Origin: MVRV01 sp964469905
GTDB taxonomy: Bacteria; Desulfobacterota; Syntrophia; Syntrophales; Smithellaceae
Assembly (NCBI GenBank): GCA_964469905.1
Contig: CAYXZW010000011.1
Span: 5,937-69,936, forward strand
Length of the DNA: 64,000 nucleotides
Direction: 5' to 3'
Part shown: positions 8,004 to 17,493 of the stretch, piece after piece
Layout: every line of letters starts with the position of its first letter
Numbering within the stretch: position 1 is the stretch's first letter
Program-made: the position numbers and the translations under genes
The notes under the pieces: generated by a model
Seen by the model: only the letters and a program-made list of their open reading frames with translations
Databases searched by the model: none
Told to the model about the DNA's origin: nothing

Positions 8004-9086
8004 ATGGCGAAAATTGATGCTTTTTTTCAACTCTTGAATGAACAGGGCGCATCCGATCTTCACCTTGTGACCGGTCAGCAGCCGGCAATGAGGGTTCGAG
8101 GGGAAATCGAGCGTATCAAATACGACATTCTGGAGAATGATTCGCTCAAGGCAATGCTCTACGAAATTGCTCCGGAATATAAAATCAAACAATTTGAAGA
8201 AACGGGCGACGTTGATTTTGCATACGAAATACCAGGTCTTGCCCGCTATCGCGCCAATTTCTTCCAGCAAAAATGGGGTGTCGCCGCAGTTTTTCGTGAA
8301 ATCCCCAGCAAAATACTTTCCTGTCAAGATTTAGCTCTTCCCGATGTGATCTCCAAGCTGGCTCTGCTGCCCAGAGGGCTGGTTCTGGTAACGGGGCCGA
8401 CCGGTAGCGGTAAATCCACAACACTGGCGGCTATTATCAATGAAGCAAACAGGCTGCGCAAAGATCACATCATTACCATTGAAGATCCCATTGAGTTTGT
8501 TCATCAGAGTCAGGGTTGTATTGTTAATCACAGAGAAGTCGGTATGCACACCAAAACGTTTACTTCCGCTTTGCGTGGTGCCCTGCGTGAAGATCCGGAC
8601 ATTGTTCTTGTTGGTGAAATGCGGGATTTGGAAACCATTTCTCTGGCCATAGAGGCCGCCTCCACGGGCCATCTTGTTTTTGGAACTCTGCACACAACGA
8701 GTGCGGCAAAAACTGTGGACAGGATTATTGAAGTCTTCCCGTCCAATCAGCAGGCCCAGATTAGATCGACTTTAGCCGACGGCATCCGCGCCGTTATTTC
8801 CCAGACACTCTTTAAGCGCGTGGATAAAAAGGGACGCTGTGCCGCCCTGGAAATACTCATAGCTACAGCGGCTGTGCGTAACCTTATTCGTGAATCCAAA
8901 ACATTCCAGATCCCTTCGACTATTCAGACCGGCAAAAAGTACGGCATGCAGCTTCTTGATGATGCCATATTTGAACTTATCAGCAAAGGATGGATAGGCG
9001 GAGATGATGCCTATGCCAAATGCAATGACAAGTCTCGTTTCCGGCAATTCCTGAAAGGTGTGCCGGCAGATTTTACAGAGGTATAA
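8004..9086 (+). CDS. Type IV pilus retraction ATPase, PilT family
   Basis: 360 residues of the hexameric secretion/pilus ATPase family. The N-terminal PAS-like domain has the typical SDLHLVTGQQP. Walker A is GPTGSGKS (131-138), Walker B is VLVGEMRD with the usual DPD before it, and the His box is TLHT. The C-terminal AVRNLIRE matches the AIRNLIRE element required for retraction in PilT, so this is a true PilT rather than PilB. Such proteins power pilus retraction, twitching and DNA uptake at the inner membrane. It is first in a three-gene operon with another PilT/PilU-like ATPase and a receiver-like protein. No other pilus genes are nearby. Confidence 0.93.
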   Translation: MAKIDAFFQLLNEQGASDLHLVTGQQPAMRVRGEIERIKYDILENDSLKAMLYEIAPEYKIKQFEETGDVDFAYEIPGLARYRANFFQQKWGVAAVFREIPSKILSCQDLALPDVISKLALLPRGLVLVTGPTGSGKSTTLAAIINEANRLRKDHIITIEDPIEFVHQSQGCIVNHREVGMHTKTFTSALRGALREDPDIVLVGEMRDLETISLAIEAASTGHLVFGTLHTTSAAKTVDRIIEVFPSNQQAQIRSTLADGIRAVISQTLFKRVDKKGRCAALEILIATAAVRNLIRESKTFQIPSTIQTGKKYGMQLLDDAIFELISKGWIGGDDAYAKCNDKSRFRQFLKGVPADFTEV

Positions 9087-9153
9087 ATAAGACAAGATAT
9101 AAGAGTGGCTAATGCTTTCCCTCTAAAAACATTTTTATAACCGGGAGTGTGTT

Positions 9154-10332
9154 ATGAAAAAGCAGGAAATTGATTATATTCTGGGTAAAATGCTGGATTC
9201 CCACAAAAATGTTTCCGATTTGAATATCACCGTAGGCAAGCCTTTCCAGGTAGAGAGTTCGGGACAGTTGACAGCTGTAGAACTTGATCCGCCCTTTGAA
9301 AAGCTTACACCTTTTCAGACGGAAATATTTGCGCTGAACCTGATCAATTATGACCGGCGTCTTACCGAAATACTTCTTTCCCAGGGCTCCTGCGATTCAT
9401 CCTATGAACTGCCCGGCAAAGCGCGTTTTCGTGTCAACATCTTTTCCCAGCGCAGTAATTATTCCATCGTTTTAAGAAAACTGGAAACAAAGATCCCGAC
9501 TATAGAAGAGTTGAATCTTCCCGAACCATTTAAAAAGATGGCCGAGGAAAAAAACGGGATCATTTTTGTAACCGGTGCTACCGGCAGCGGAAAATCCACA
9601 TCTCTGGCCGGTGTGCTCAATGCCATCAACGAAACAAAAGCCTGCCATATCATTACGCTGGAAGATCCTGTGGAATACGGTCATCCTCATAAAAAAGCCA
9701 CATTTAATCAGCGGGAAATGGGACAGGATTTTGATACATTTGCCAGTGGCTTGCGTGCCGCCCTGAGACAGGCGCCAAAGGTTATTTTGGTGGGAGAAAT
9801 GCGCGACCGGGAAACCGTGGAAATCGGTATGTCGGCTGCGGAAACCGGACATCTTGTTGTCAGTACCCTGCACACAGTCGATGCCGGACAGACTATTAAC
9901 CGTATTCTCGGTATGTTTACTATCGAGGAGGAGAAACAGATACGTATTCGCCTTGCCGATACGGTGCGCTGGATTGTTTGCCAGAGATTGTTGCCGAAAG
10001 AAGGCGGGGGCCGGATAGCCGCCTTTGAAATCATGGGCACAAATATGCGTGTCAAAGATACGATTCTGAATGGTGAGTCGGAAGGTAAGACATTCTATGA
10101 AATTATCTCGGCATCCAAAGCCTATGGATGGACGACCTTTGATGACTATATAATTGAGTTATATAAGCAGGGGCTTATCAGCGAAGAAACAGCTAAAGCT
10201 TATGCCTCCAATAAGGGCATCGTCGGCCGCGGAATTGATTCGGTAAAGAGTTCGCGTGGCGAAAAGACGACCGATCTGCTCGGGAAACTGCAAGTTGATT
10301 CGGACTACGGCAAAGAGAAAAAACCATGGTAA
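9154..10332 (+). CDS. PilT/PilU-like pilus ATPase
   Basis: 392 residues, paralogous to the preceding gene. Walker A is GATGSGKS, Walker B VILVGEMRD and the His box TLHTVDAG. It lacks a clear AIRNLIRE element and has a longer, charged C-terminal tail, features seen in PilU-like accessory retraction ATPases. It is expected to work with the upstream PilT at the inner-membrane platform. The gene follows pilT by 67 bases and is followed after 16 bases by a receiver-like protein, so cotranscription is likely. The PilU assignment rather than a second PilT is tentative. Confidence 0.88.
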   Translation: MKKQEIDYILGKMLDSHKNVSDLNITVGKPFQVESSGQLTAVELDPPFEKLTPFQTEIFALNLINYDRRLTEILLSQGSCDSSYELPGKARFRVNIFSQRSNYSIVLRKLETKIPTIEELNLPEPFKKMAEEKNGIIFVTGATGSGKSTSLAGVLNAINETKACHIITLEDPVEYGHPHKKATFNQREMGQDFDTFASGLRAALRQAPKVILVGEMRDRETVEIGMSAAETGHLVVSTLHTVDAGQTINRILGMFTIEEEKQIRIRLADTVRWIVCQRLLPKEGGGRIAAFEIMGTNMRVKDTILNGESEGKTFYEIISASKAYGWTTFDDYIIELYKQGLISEETAKAYASNKGIVGRGIDSVKSSRGEKTTDLLGKLQVDSDYGKEKKPW

Positions 10333-10348
10333 ACGGAGGATTTTAGTC

Positions 10349-10870
10349 ATGGAAGAGGAGAAGAAATCAATTGCTAATGAAGTTGCTTCCGCAGGATATG
10401 ATGCCGCAGAGAAGCCGTTTGACTTTATAAGTGCGAACAGTGAAACTGCTCTGGTTTGCGAATCGGACCCGGCAATAAAGGAGAAAGTTGCAAAAACATT
10501 AATAAATATGGGCTACCATGTTACAGAGCCGGTCGCCGGGCGGGAAGCTTTGAAAAGCATGCGGTTTCACGCATATCATCTGGTTGTTGTGAGTGAAAAT
10601 TTCGATGTGGCGGATGCGCAGAGCAGCAATGAAGTTTTAATTTATCTGCAAAACATGGCCGCAGCAGCAAGAAGAAATATATTTGTCGCGCTGCTTTCGG
10701 ACAATTACCGCACTACGGATAACATGATGGCCTTCAACAAAAGCGTCAATCTGGTGATCAATAAAAAAAATATTGATGATTTTGCAACAATTATAAAACA
10801 GGCACTGGACGATAATAAAGCCTTCTACGGCATTTTTAAGGAATCCTTAAAGAAACTGGGGAGAGTTTAG
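10349..10870 (+). CDS. Receiver-like regulatory protein of the pilT operon
   Basis: 173 residues. The ATG at 10349 is chosen because an ACGGAGGA ribosome binding site sits nine bases before it; the frame is open further upstream into the pilT paralogue. Residues about 30-160 show the alternating strands and helices of a response-regulator receiver (ALVCESDPAIKEKVAKTL, then HLVVVSENFD, then NIFVALLSDN). The usual phospho-acceptor aspartate is replaced by Glu/Ser in VVSEN, so it is probably a pseudo-receiver. By context it may modulate the two pilus ATPases; that is inference. Confidence 0.75.
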   Translation: MEEEKKSIANEVASAGYDAAEKPFDFISANSETALVCESDPAIKEKVAKTLINMGYHVTEPVAGREALKSMRFHAYHLVVVSENFDVADAQSSNEVLIYLQNMAAAARRNIFVALLSDNYRTTDNMMAFNKSVNLVINKKNIDDFATIIKQALDDNKAFYGIFKESLKKLGRV

Positions 10871-11438
10871 TCCGGTCTCACCGGAGAAGGTTAAATAATC
10901 TGTGAAAATGTATTTTTTCAGATAACTGCCAATTTGAAAAGGTCTTTATCCATATCTGTTTCTGTGAAATGTTGACTGCACCGGTTGGTGTTTGTCTTTC
11001 TTGGTATTTCTCCCGGTAATATGCACGTATGACAACCACTGCTATATTTGTTTTTTCGCCATCCCCAATGGGAATCAGGTCTGTCGAATAAATCTGCCGG
11101 CTGATCAACGGCAATCGTAATATTTGCTTTAGCCCATCCGGATATCAGGATAGCCAATTACAGTGCCTGGTGTTTTACATTTGGCGATATGGCGGGCCGG
11201 ATTCCGGGTTTCTTCAGTATTCCCTAATTTCTTTCTTTATTCTTCCAAGAGATTATCAGTTATTTGTAGTGGTGAACAACATCTCTCCAGCAGGAATAAT
11301 GGGGTGTTTTCCCCAGTCGGAAAGAGGGTAGTTATCTATCCTTATTATGCAAATACTACGCATAAACGGGGTGGTATCCCCGTTGTTTTCGCAGTTTGTT
11401 ACTGTATGATTACCAAAAATGCAAAGGAGATAGTTCTT
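10871..11438. other. Gene-free stretch with hairpins before the CoA-transferase
   Basis: About 570 bases with no convincing gene; two overlapping leftward frames lack family resemblance and ribosome binding sites. A TCCGG-tctca-CCGGA hairpin (10871-10885) directly follows the pilT operon. Nearer the CoA-transferase are a GGGG-tgtttt-CCCC hairpin (near 11300) and AACGGGG-tggtat-CCCCGTT followed by GTTTT (about 11365-11390). The last looks like a terminator inside the leader of the downstream gene and could act as an attenuator. Confidence 0.4.
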
Positions 11439-12770
11439 ATGAGTTGGAAAGAATTCTACCGCAGTCGCCTCGTGACGGCAACCGAGGCTGCAAAGATAGT
11501 GCAAAACGGTGATTGCGTCTGGCTGCCCCTCGGTCTCGGGCAACCGGATAGGCCTATTATTGATGCTATTGCCGACCGGAAGGATGATCTGAAGGATGTG
11601 GAGATTATGGTCAATCTGGCTCTCCGCCCTTATAAGATTCTGGAGCCCGCTTGCCGGAATACCTTTCATTTGATGTCGGGGTTTTACAGCACGCCTCCGA
11701 TGCGCAATATTTCTCAGTCGGAATGGGCGAATTTTTTTGTTGCCCAGGGCGCTGATATGGCCAAGAGATACGCTAACCGGAAAAAAAACATACAGCATCG
11801 CACCGGCATTGTATTGCAGGTGACGCTGCCGGATGAACATGGTTATGTGAACCTCGGCTTCGATACGTTTTATACCGAAGACATCCTCAATATGTCCGAA
11901 TGGGCCATTGCGGAAGTAAATGCCAATCTTCCGCGCACCTATGGTCAAACGAACATTCATGTTTCGCGTTTCACCGCCTTTGTGGAAAACTCCAGTCCTC
12001 TTGTGGCACTTCCGGCCGTTGTTCCATCGGAAGTGGAAGAGAAGATTGCTCAGCATGTTGTGCCTTTGTTAAAAGACCGTGACTGCCTTCAGGTCGGCTT
12101 AGGGGGCGTTCCGGCAGCGATCAGCACCCTGATTCAGCATTCTGGTCTCAAGGATCTGGGCATTCACTCGGAGATGGCACCAGTAGGAATAAACCGCCTG
12201 GTGGAAAATGGCATCGTTACGGGGAGCTACAAGAAGGTCAACAAAGGTAAAATCATCTTAGGATTTGCTCTGGGTGATCAGGGTCTCTATGACTTTTTAG
12301 GGAGAAATCCCCTTGTAGAATTTCACCCGTGTTCTTATGTAAATAATATCTGTGTTATTGCCCAGGAAGACAATATCGTAGCCATCAACGGCTCTGTGGA
12401 AGTTGATCTCACGGGGCAAGTCGTTTCCGAATCGCTGGGCAATACGATGATCAGTGGCCCCGGCGGACAATTGGATTTTGTGATCGGGGCATCCTTGTCG
12501 AGAGGAGGACGGGCTATTAACCTGATCCCTTCCACATCCAGCAATGATGCCATATCGCGGATTGTACCCTACATTACGCAGGGGGCACGCGTGACAGTGC
12601 CGCGGCACTACACGCGTTATATTGTCACCGAGTATGGTGCTGCCGATCTTATGGGAATGACGGAACCGGAGAGGGCCAAAGCCCTGATTGCCATTGCCCA
12701 CCCAAAATTCAGGGAAGATCTGGAAAAGGGCGCAAGGGAACGCGGACTCCTGCGCAAGAAAATATTTTGA
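11439..12770 (+). CDS. Acetyl-CoA hydrolase/CoA-transferase family protein
   Basis: 443 residues of the acetyl-CoA hydrolase/4-hydroxybutyrate CoA-transferase family. The ATG at 11439 is used because of an AAAGGAGA site upstream; the frame extends earlier without support. The N-terminal domain (about 1-195) opens with DCVWLPLGLGQPDRPIIDAI. The C-terminal domain contains QVGLGGVPAAI and IHSEM, whose Glu is the residue expected to form the glutamyl-CoA intermediate, plus GGQLDFVIGASLSRGG. Such enzymes move CoA between acids, typically butyryl-CoA or 4-hydroxybutyrate with acetate. In a syntrophic fatty-acid oxidiser this would activate short-chain acids. Substrate is not determinable here. It stands as a single gene. 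Confidence 0.88.
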   Translation: MSWKEFYRSRLVTATEAAKIVQNGDCVWLPLGLGQPDRPIIDAIADRKDDLKDVEIMVNLALRPYKILEPACRNTFHLMSGFYSTPPMRNISQSEWANFFVAQGADMAKRYANRKKNIQHRTGIVLQVTLPDEHGYVNLGFDTFYTEDILNMSEWAIAEVNANLPRTYGQTNIHVSRFTAFVENSSPLVALPAVVPSEVEEKIAQHVVPLLKDRDCLQVGLGGVPAAISTLIQHSGLKDLGIHSEMAPVGINRLVENGIVTGSYKKVNKGKIILGFALGDQGLYDFLGRNPLVEFHPCSYVNNICVIAQEDNIVAINGSVEVDLTGQVVSESLGNTMISGPGGQLDFVIGASLSRGGRAINLIPSTSSNDAISRIVPYITQGARVTVPRHYTRYIVTEYGAADLMGMTEPERAKALIAIAHPKFREDLEKGARERGLLRKKIF

Positions 12771-12939
12771 TGCAGGAAATATTTCCTGTTGTTTAAACGA
12801 GCAGGTATCAGGCCAAGGGCCGGGGACAGACGGGAGCGCTTCGCAAACATCCGCTATTTCCGGCTTGCCTGTTAATCAAAGCGCTGTCGTTTTTCATTGA
12901 GAATCAGGTTTACAAATGTTTCCGCCCGGTGATTGATCG

Positions 12940-13845
12940 TTATTGGAGATTATTGACATCAGCAATTAATCCCAGGGCTTTATAGGAAAGGGCCAAATGC
13001 CTCAGGTAAAACGGATTATCCGGTTCTGTTTTCAACGCGCTGCGGAAGGCTTCCACTGCCTCGGAATGGTAATTGGCCCGGGCCAGTGTATTGCCGAAGC
13101 GGTTGTAATAGGCACCGGCACTGAAGTTGTCATAATGGGCGGCAGCTTCGTACTGCTCGCGTGCCTCTGAAACAAGTCCCAATCCGACTAAAACATCACC
13201 CAGGCAACAACGATACAGCGTTTTAGCGGGATTTGCGGCAATACAGGATGTGAGTAATCTTTTCGCTTCATCAAAGTTGCCGATCTTAGCGAACAAATCA
13301 GACATTTTAAAATAATAATGGTCAACTTGATCCGGATCAATTTGTGCGGCACGCACATATGCAGCTTCGCTCTTTCCGGTCAGTCCTGCGGCAAACAGAG
13401 CATCGCCCCAGAGACAGTAAAAAGCAGGATTATCGTTTTCCAGCCCAACTAATTTTTCAAAAATGTCACAGGCTTCCCGGGTACGACCGGCCAGAAGATA
13501 GGCGTTTCCCAGTTCGTTAAGCAGGCCTATGTCGTCAGGTTGTGCTGCGACGGCGCTTGAGCAGATTTCGATGAGCTTGCTGAAATTTTTCTCCTGCTTG
13601 TAAATGCGCACCAGTTCATCGAAAGCAAATCCGGTGAATATTTTTCTTTGCAGTTCCCGTTGCAGCAGGATTTCCAGACAGGCAACAGCTTTTGCCATAG
13701 CGCCACTGTCGTGATAAGCCCAGGCCAGCATCAACAAAACTGATTCCTCTTCCGGACAAGCCTGATAAATCTCTTCTAAGAGCAAGATGGCTTCCGGATA
13801 TTTTCCCTCCCGCAGAAGCTGGTCTGCCGTATCCAGTCTTTTCAT
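12940..13845 (-). CDS. TPR repeat protein
   Basis: About 301 residues from the start MKRLDTADQLLREGKYPEAI; an in-frame start 135 bases further up would overlap the selenoprotein gene and is not preferred. Seven to eight tetratricopeptide repeats fill the protein, seen as recurring A-A-G-Y/F-P/A patterns (ELGNAYLLAGRTREACDIFE, YNRFGNTLARANYHSEAVEA). There is no signal peptide from this start. TPR proteins are scaffolds for protein-protein contacts; the partner is unknown. No convincing ribosome binding site precedes the start. Confidence 0.8.
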   Translation of the reverse strand: MKRLDTADQLLREGKYPEAILLLEEIYQACPEEESVLLMLAWAYHDSGAMAKAVACLEILLQRELQRKIFTGFAFDELVRIYKQEKNFSKLIEICSSAVAAQPDDIGLLNELGNAYLLAGRTREACDIFEKLVGLENDNPAFYCLWGDALFAAGLTGKSEAAYVRAAQIDPDQVDHYYFKMSDLFAKIGNFDEAKRLLTSCIAANPAKTLYRCCLGDVLVGLGLVSEAREQYEAAAHYDNFSAGAYYNRFGNTLARANYHSEAVEAFRSALKTEPDNPFYLRHLALSYKALGLIADVNNLQ

Positions 13846-13917
13846 TATTATCTTTGATGCCAAGTTATATTTAGGTTTATGCTTTGTATTCGTGATGTTG
13901 CAGGAAAACAACTGGCT

Positions 13918-13946
13918 AAAAATAATGGGGGAGACAAGTCTCCCCC
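13918..13946 (-). terminator. Terminator of the HesB-like selenoprotein gene
   Basis: On the minus strand a near-perfect hairpin GGGGGAGAC-tt-GTCTCCCCC (13946-13927) is followed by ATTATTTTT. It begins seven bases after the UGA stop of the selenoprotein gene and confirms that the gene ends there. Confidence 0.88.
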
Positions 13947-13952
13947 GAAGTT

Positions 13953-14270
13953 TCAGCAACCACTGCACGATGAACCACAACCGCCTTCCGGTGCGGCAAG
14001 AGCGGAAGTCAATTTAAAACCCGAGCCACGGGCTGATTCAATAAAATCAACATTAATCGGTTGCGCTTGATTAAGAAGGTCTTTGTCAATGATAAATTTC
14101 GTTCCTTTCTCATCAAACACTTCATCTTCATTTTTAGGCTCGTCCAGAGCCATGCCCAAAGAGGGCCCGGATCAGCCAATGGACATTGTAATCCGGATTG
14201 CGGAATTTACATTCTTGTCCTTGAGAAAATCCTTGATTACCTCGGAGGCCTTATCTGTAACTGTAAACAT
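13953..14270 (-). CDS. HesB/IscA-like selenoprotein (Sec33, in-frame UGA)
   Basis: Read through one in-frame UGA (14174-14172), this is a 105-residue A-type iron-sulfur carrier-like protein. It begins MFTVTDKASEVIKDFLKDKN and continues SAIRITMSIG-U-SGPSLGMALDE. The UGA sits exactly where the family has the first conserved cysteine of its GGCSGxxY motif, so Sec replaces a cluster-ligating Cys. The tail GGCGSSCSGC matches the second Cys pair of the family. HesB-like selenoproteins are known in Deltaproteobacteria. A GGGCCC-tcttt-GGGC hairpin just after the UGA is a candidate bacterial SECIS. A GAAAGGGG ribosome binding site precedes the ATG and a strong terminator follows. Ordinary annotation would give only the 68-residue part after the UGA. 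Confidence 0.88.
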
Positions 14271-14401
14271 TAAATTATCCCCTTTCTTAAGATGGACGTT
14301 TTGCCATCCCTATTTAAGCTAACTTATCCATAATCGAAGTATTGTCAATTATATTTTTCGGAAAAGGTGTAAGAGATTGATAATTTTTAGATTTGTTTCC
14401 A

Positions 14402-14431
14402 TTGACAGGGAAAGCATCTCTCGCATATATT
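14402..14431 (+). promoter_or_regulatory. Candidate sigma-70 promoter of the transglutaminase-like gene
   Basis: TTGACA (14402-14407) and TATATT (14426-14431) with an 18-base spacer, about 33 bases before the start codon of the gene at 14464. Confidence 0.55.
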
Positions 14432-14463
14432 GTTTGAAAATTTAAACGATAGGGGATCTCTCT

Positions 14464-16158
14464 ATGAAAAAGATTGCAGGGTTAATATTTTTAGCTATGG
14501 CAGCATTAGCAGCCCCCTGCTTCGCCGAAAATTTTATCGTGAAAGGTGATATGGCTTCGACAATTCATTATGAGTTGCAGCACCAGATTACCGCCGGCGA
14601 TGCCATGCGCAAACTGTCTTTAAGCTTTGTTCTGCCTCAGAGCTTCGAATCCCCAACTTATAGCCAGCAGATAACCAACTTGAAAATATCATTTTCTCCG
14701 GAAGCACAGGATAGAAAAACATCAACAGATGCGCGCGGTAATAATACAATTCTGGCGACCTGGACAAATGTTCCTGATAAAGTTAATGCTATTATTTCAT
14801 TTGATGCCGCCAACCATACCGGATTGAAGATTCTCGAAACTGATGCACCTTTTCCTTTGACTAACCTTTCTTACGATATGGCCGACTATTTAAAGGCCAC
14901 AGCGCAAGTGCAGTCCGATAATCCGGAAATTCGCAAGCTGTCTCTGCAATTGACGAAAGATGTAAAAACTCAATTTGATGCTGTCCAGAGGGTTATTTCC
15001 TGGGTAGTCGATAATGTGCGCTACGTCAATCCGCCGGCGCAATATGATGCCGTTTATTCTCTGGAATCGGGCAAAGGAAACTGTCAGAATTTTTCGCATC
15101 TGGCCGCAGCTCTTTTACGCTCGGCGGGAGTTCCGGTGCGTATTGTTAACGGTGTTACTCTGAATCAACCTTTTGATATCAAATGGGAAAAAGGAACTCT
15201 TACTTTTAAAATGGGACAAGGCAGGCATTCCTGGATTGAAATATGGTTTCCCGATAAAGGATGGGTGCCTTACGACCCGCAAAATATGCAGCTTTTTGTC
15301 TCCAACCGTTTTGTCCGCATTGAAGTCGGTGTGGATAATAACGAAACGAAAAATGACGGTTTAGTCCGCTGGTCACAAACGACTGACGCCCGCATCAAAC
15401 CGAAACTGCAGGAAACAATTGATGCCAACTTTATTTCCGATTCCGTTAAATTTACGGGAATGCGCCAGAGCTACGGGCCGAAAAATTTGCTTCTGGGACC
15501 CGGTGTAAAAGCTGAATTTAAGAAAATTGCTATAGCCCCGCCTCCGCCACCAGTTATTATACCGGAAGACCAAAAGAAATTACTGCGCTTTTTAGTTCCC
15601 TTTGTTTACGGCAACCTGGATTTCCCGGAAAACATTGATTTTGCATTTCCCCGTTCCACGACCGCATCCGGCGCTAATAACTTTGAAATGTCCCGTAATT
15701 TCCTGGTAGAAACAGCCGAATATGTAACAACCAAAGCAACACAGTATGCCCAGGTTGTTGTTTTAAAGAAACCGTTGAAACTGCAAAAAGTAGCTCTGGC
15801 TCTGCATAAATTCGGCGGCGAAGGCTGGCTGTGGGTCGATGTTTTTCAGGATGATCAGGGCAAACCGGGGGCGCCGTTATATACAAGTGAGATGGTCAAC
15901 TTGGATCACCTTTCCCTGAAGCCCGGTTACCGCTGGGTCAATTTTGATTTCAAAAAAGATTCCCCCGTTTTGATGCCCGGTTCTTACTGGATAGCGCTTG
16001 GTTTTTCCGGCAGCCCGATTATTAATTGGTTTTATACATATGGTAAACCTGTAGGCCCTGTCTATGGAACACGCTATAAAGGAGTTTTTCATGATGACTG
16101 GAGCGGGGCGCTCAGTTATGAATTTAACTACCGGGTTACGGGGCTGACGGTAAAATAG
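14464..16158 (+). CDS. Exported transglutaminase-like domain protein
   Basis: 564 residues with a cleavable signal peptide (MKKIAGLIFLAMAALAAPCF, cut after CFA). The transglutaminase-like core has the papain-like triad: Cys207 in GKGNCQNFSH, His255 in GRHSWIEIWF and Asp271 in WVPYDPQ. The C-terminal half (about 380-564) is a beta-rich region of unknown family, possibly a carbohydrate- or protein-binding module, joined by a proline-rich linker (APPPPPVIIPEDQ). Bacterial periplasmic members act as cysteine proteases or peptidoglycan/peptide amidases; the substrate here is unknown. It has its own promoter and stands alone. Confidence 0.85.
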   Translation: MKKIAGLIFLAMAALAAPCFAENFIVKGDMASTIHYELQHQITAGDAMRKLSLSFVLPQSFESPTYSQQITNLKISFSPEAQDRKTSTDARGNNTILATWTNVPDKVNAIISFDAANHTGLKILETDAPFPLTNLSYDMADYLKATAQVQSDNPEIRKLSLQLTKDVKTQFDAVQRVISWVVDNVRYVNPPAQYDAVYSLESGKGNCQNFSHLAAALLRSAGVPVRIVNGVTLNQPFDIKWEKGTLTFKMGQGRHSWIEIWFPDKGWVPYDPQNMQLFVSNRFVRIEVGVDNNETKNDGLVRWSQTTDARIKPKLQETIDANFISDSVKFTGMRQSYGPKNLLLGPGVKAEFKKIAIAPPPPPVIIPEDQKKLLRFLVPFVYGNLDFPENIDFAFPRSTTASGANNFEMSRNFLVETAEYVTTKATQYAQVVVLKKPLKLQKVALALHKFGGEGWLWVDVFQDDQGKPGAPLYTSEMVNLDHLSLKPGYRWVNFDFKKDSPVLMPGSYWIALGFSGSPIINWFYTYGKPVGPVYGTRYKGVFHDDWSGALSYEFNYRVTGLTVK

Positions 16159-16218
16159 TGTTATTCGGGGAATTAAAATTGCCGTGATTCCGAGTTTATC
16201 GGTAGACTTAATTGTTAC

Positions 16219-16920
16219 TCATTTCCGGCCATAGGGACAAACATATAAGCACAAGCCGCAAACAGCTTCCTTTTCTTTTTGCTTCAGCGCTGCAAAATAT
16301 TGATCACATTTTTCGGCCTGGTAACGCATCTCACGCGGTTCTTCATTTTTAAACGGTCTTCCCGAAAACGCATGGATAGGGCATATTTTCACGCATTCAT
16401 CGCATTCTCCGCATTTCTCATCCAAAGGTTCTCCTGTTGGTTGCAGGAGAGCATCGGTGAGGATGGAGACAAAGCGCACTCGCGGTCCATGTTCCGGAGT
16501 AATCAATAAGCAATTCTTGCCGATCCAGCCTATTCCGGCCAGATGAGCCCCTGTCTTGTGCGAAAAAGAAGCGCAAATTTTTTCATCATCAACTCTTTCG
16601 GCGGCAGGCAGGGGCAGCACTTTAAAACCCATTCGTTGAATACGGTTACTCAAACGGGAAGCAGCGAAATCGAGCCTCTGATTGATTATCTCATAGGCAT
16701 GTTTATAGTTTAAACGGACGGCATAGTCGGCTCGGCGGGGTAAAGAATCAACTACAGCATGCGGCAGAACTATGCCCAGCGAGATGCAATAGGGATAGCC
16801 CCGGACAATTTCACCTCCTTGAGCGATGATAAAATCATTTGCACAATTTAAATCGGCGACACCAAAATAATCAATACTCTCCAGCAATGATGCTTCTTTC
16901 AAGGTTTCGTTTAAGTTCAT
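16219..16920 (-). CDS. QueG-like double [4Fe-4S] protein
   Basis: 233 residues related to the epoxyqueuosine reductase family. The N-terminal part carries family-type segments (HLAGIGWIGKNCLLITPEHGPRVRF) and the C-terminal third binds two [4Fe-4S] clusters through CGECDECVKICP and CGLCLYVCP. It is shorter than true QueG (about 350 residues) and lacks the C-terminal HEAT-like region, so queuosine synthesis is unlikely. It resembles the short family members of anaerobes whose substrates are not known. Its start codon directly abuts the stop of the upstream HD-domain gene, implying an operon. Confidence 0.82.
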   Translation of the reverse strand: MNLNETLKEASLLESIDYFGVADLNCANDFIIAQGGEIVRGYPYCISLGIVLPHAVVDSLPRRADYAVRLNYKHAYEIINQRLDFAASRLSNRIQRMGFKVLPLPAAERVDDEKICASFSHKTGAHLAGIGWIGKNCLLITPEHGPRVRFVSILTDALLQPTGEPLDEKCGECDECVKICPIHAFSGRPFKNEEPREMRYQAEKCDQYFAALKQKEKEAVCGLCLYVCPYGRK

Positions 16921-17493
16921 TTATGCCTCCCCGACGGCGGAATCCTTTTCTTGTGCCAGTTTCTTTTGTGCATCGGCCAGTACTTCATCAAAATATATTT
17001 CCAGTTTTGCATTTACACCGCGCAGCCCGGCAATGACAGAATCAGCCCATGCCAAATACTCAACCCTTCTTTGACAAGACCAATTCCGTGGCGGAAAATT
17101 GGCGATATCATTGATATTACAGATTTTGTCGGCCAGTTTTAATTGTTTGGCCCGGTCGGAAAGAAGAGGCGACTTCTCAATTTGCTGGGCCTTTCTTTCC
17201 TGCTTCGGCAAACACTTGTCGTCAGTGACTTCCAGAATAAGAGCCAGAATGTCATCCCCGAAATTAAGGCGGATTTCCTCAGGTGAAGTATTTGTGTCTT
17301 CAATAGTGTCATGAAGAAGTGCACCAACAATCGTGGTAATGTCGTAGATCTTGCCGATAGTCCATAAAACATTGGCAACTTCAATGGGATGGTTGATGTA
17401 AGGCGAAGCCCGTTCATCTTTCCGGCGGTGGTGGCGGTGTTTTTCCGCGGAAAAATTCAACGCTTTCAAAAAAAAGGAAATATCGTTGTGCAA
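16921..17493 (-). CDS. HD-domain phosphohydrolase (RelA/SpoT hydrolase-like)
   Basis: About 190 residues with the metal-dependent HD fold of (p)ppGpp hydrolases: HRRKDERASPYINHPIEVA, then VGALLHDTIEDTN containing the His-Asp pair. No synthetase or TGS domain follows, so it resembles stand-alone MESH1-type hydrolases that remove pyrophosphate from ppGpp or hydrolyse related nucleotides. The start is unusual. An ATG at 17511 is followed within the frame by AAGGAGG, whose best-spaced start is the TTG at 17493; that one is chosen here. The downstream QueG-like gene starts immediately after its stop codon. Confidence 0.82.
   Translation of the reverse strand: MHNDISFFLKALNFSAEKHRHHRRKDERASPYINHPIEVANVLWTIGKIYDITTIVGALLHDTIEDTNTSPEEIRLNFGDDILALILEVTDDKCLPKQERKAQQIEKSPLLSDRAKQLKLADKICNINDIANFPPRNWSCQRRVEYLAWADSVIAGLRGVNAKLEIYFDEVLADAQKKLAQEKDSAVGEA

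Noticed and set aside
10878..11157. Two overlapping leftward frames of 78-79 codons
   Set aside because: No ribosome binding site, no family resemblance and mutually exclusive frames.
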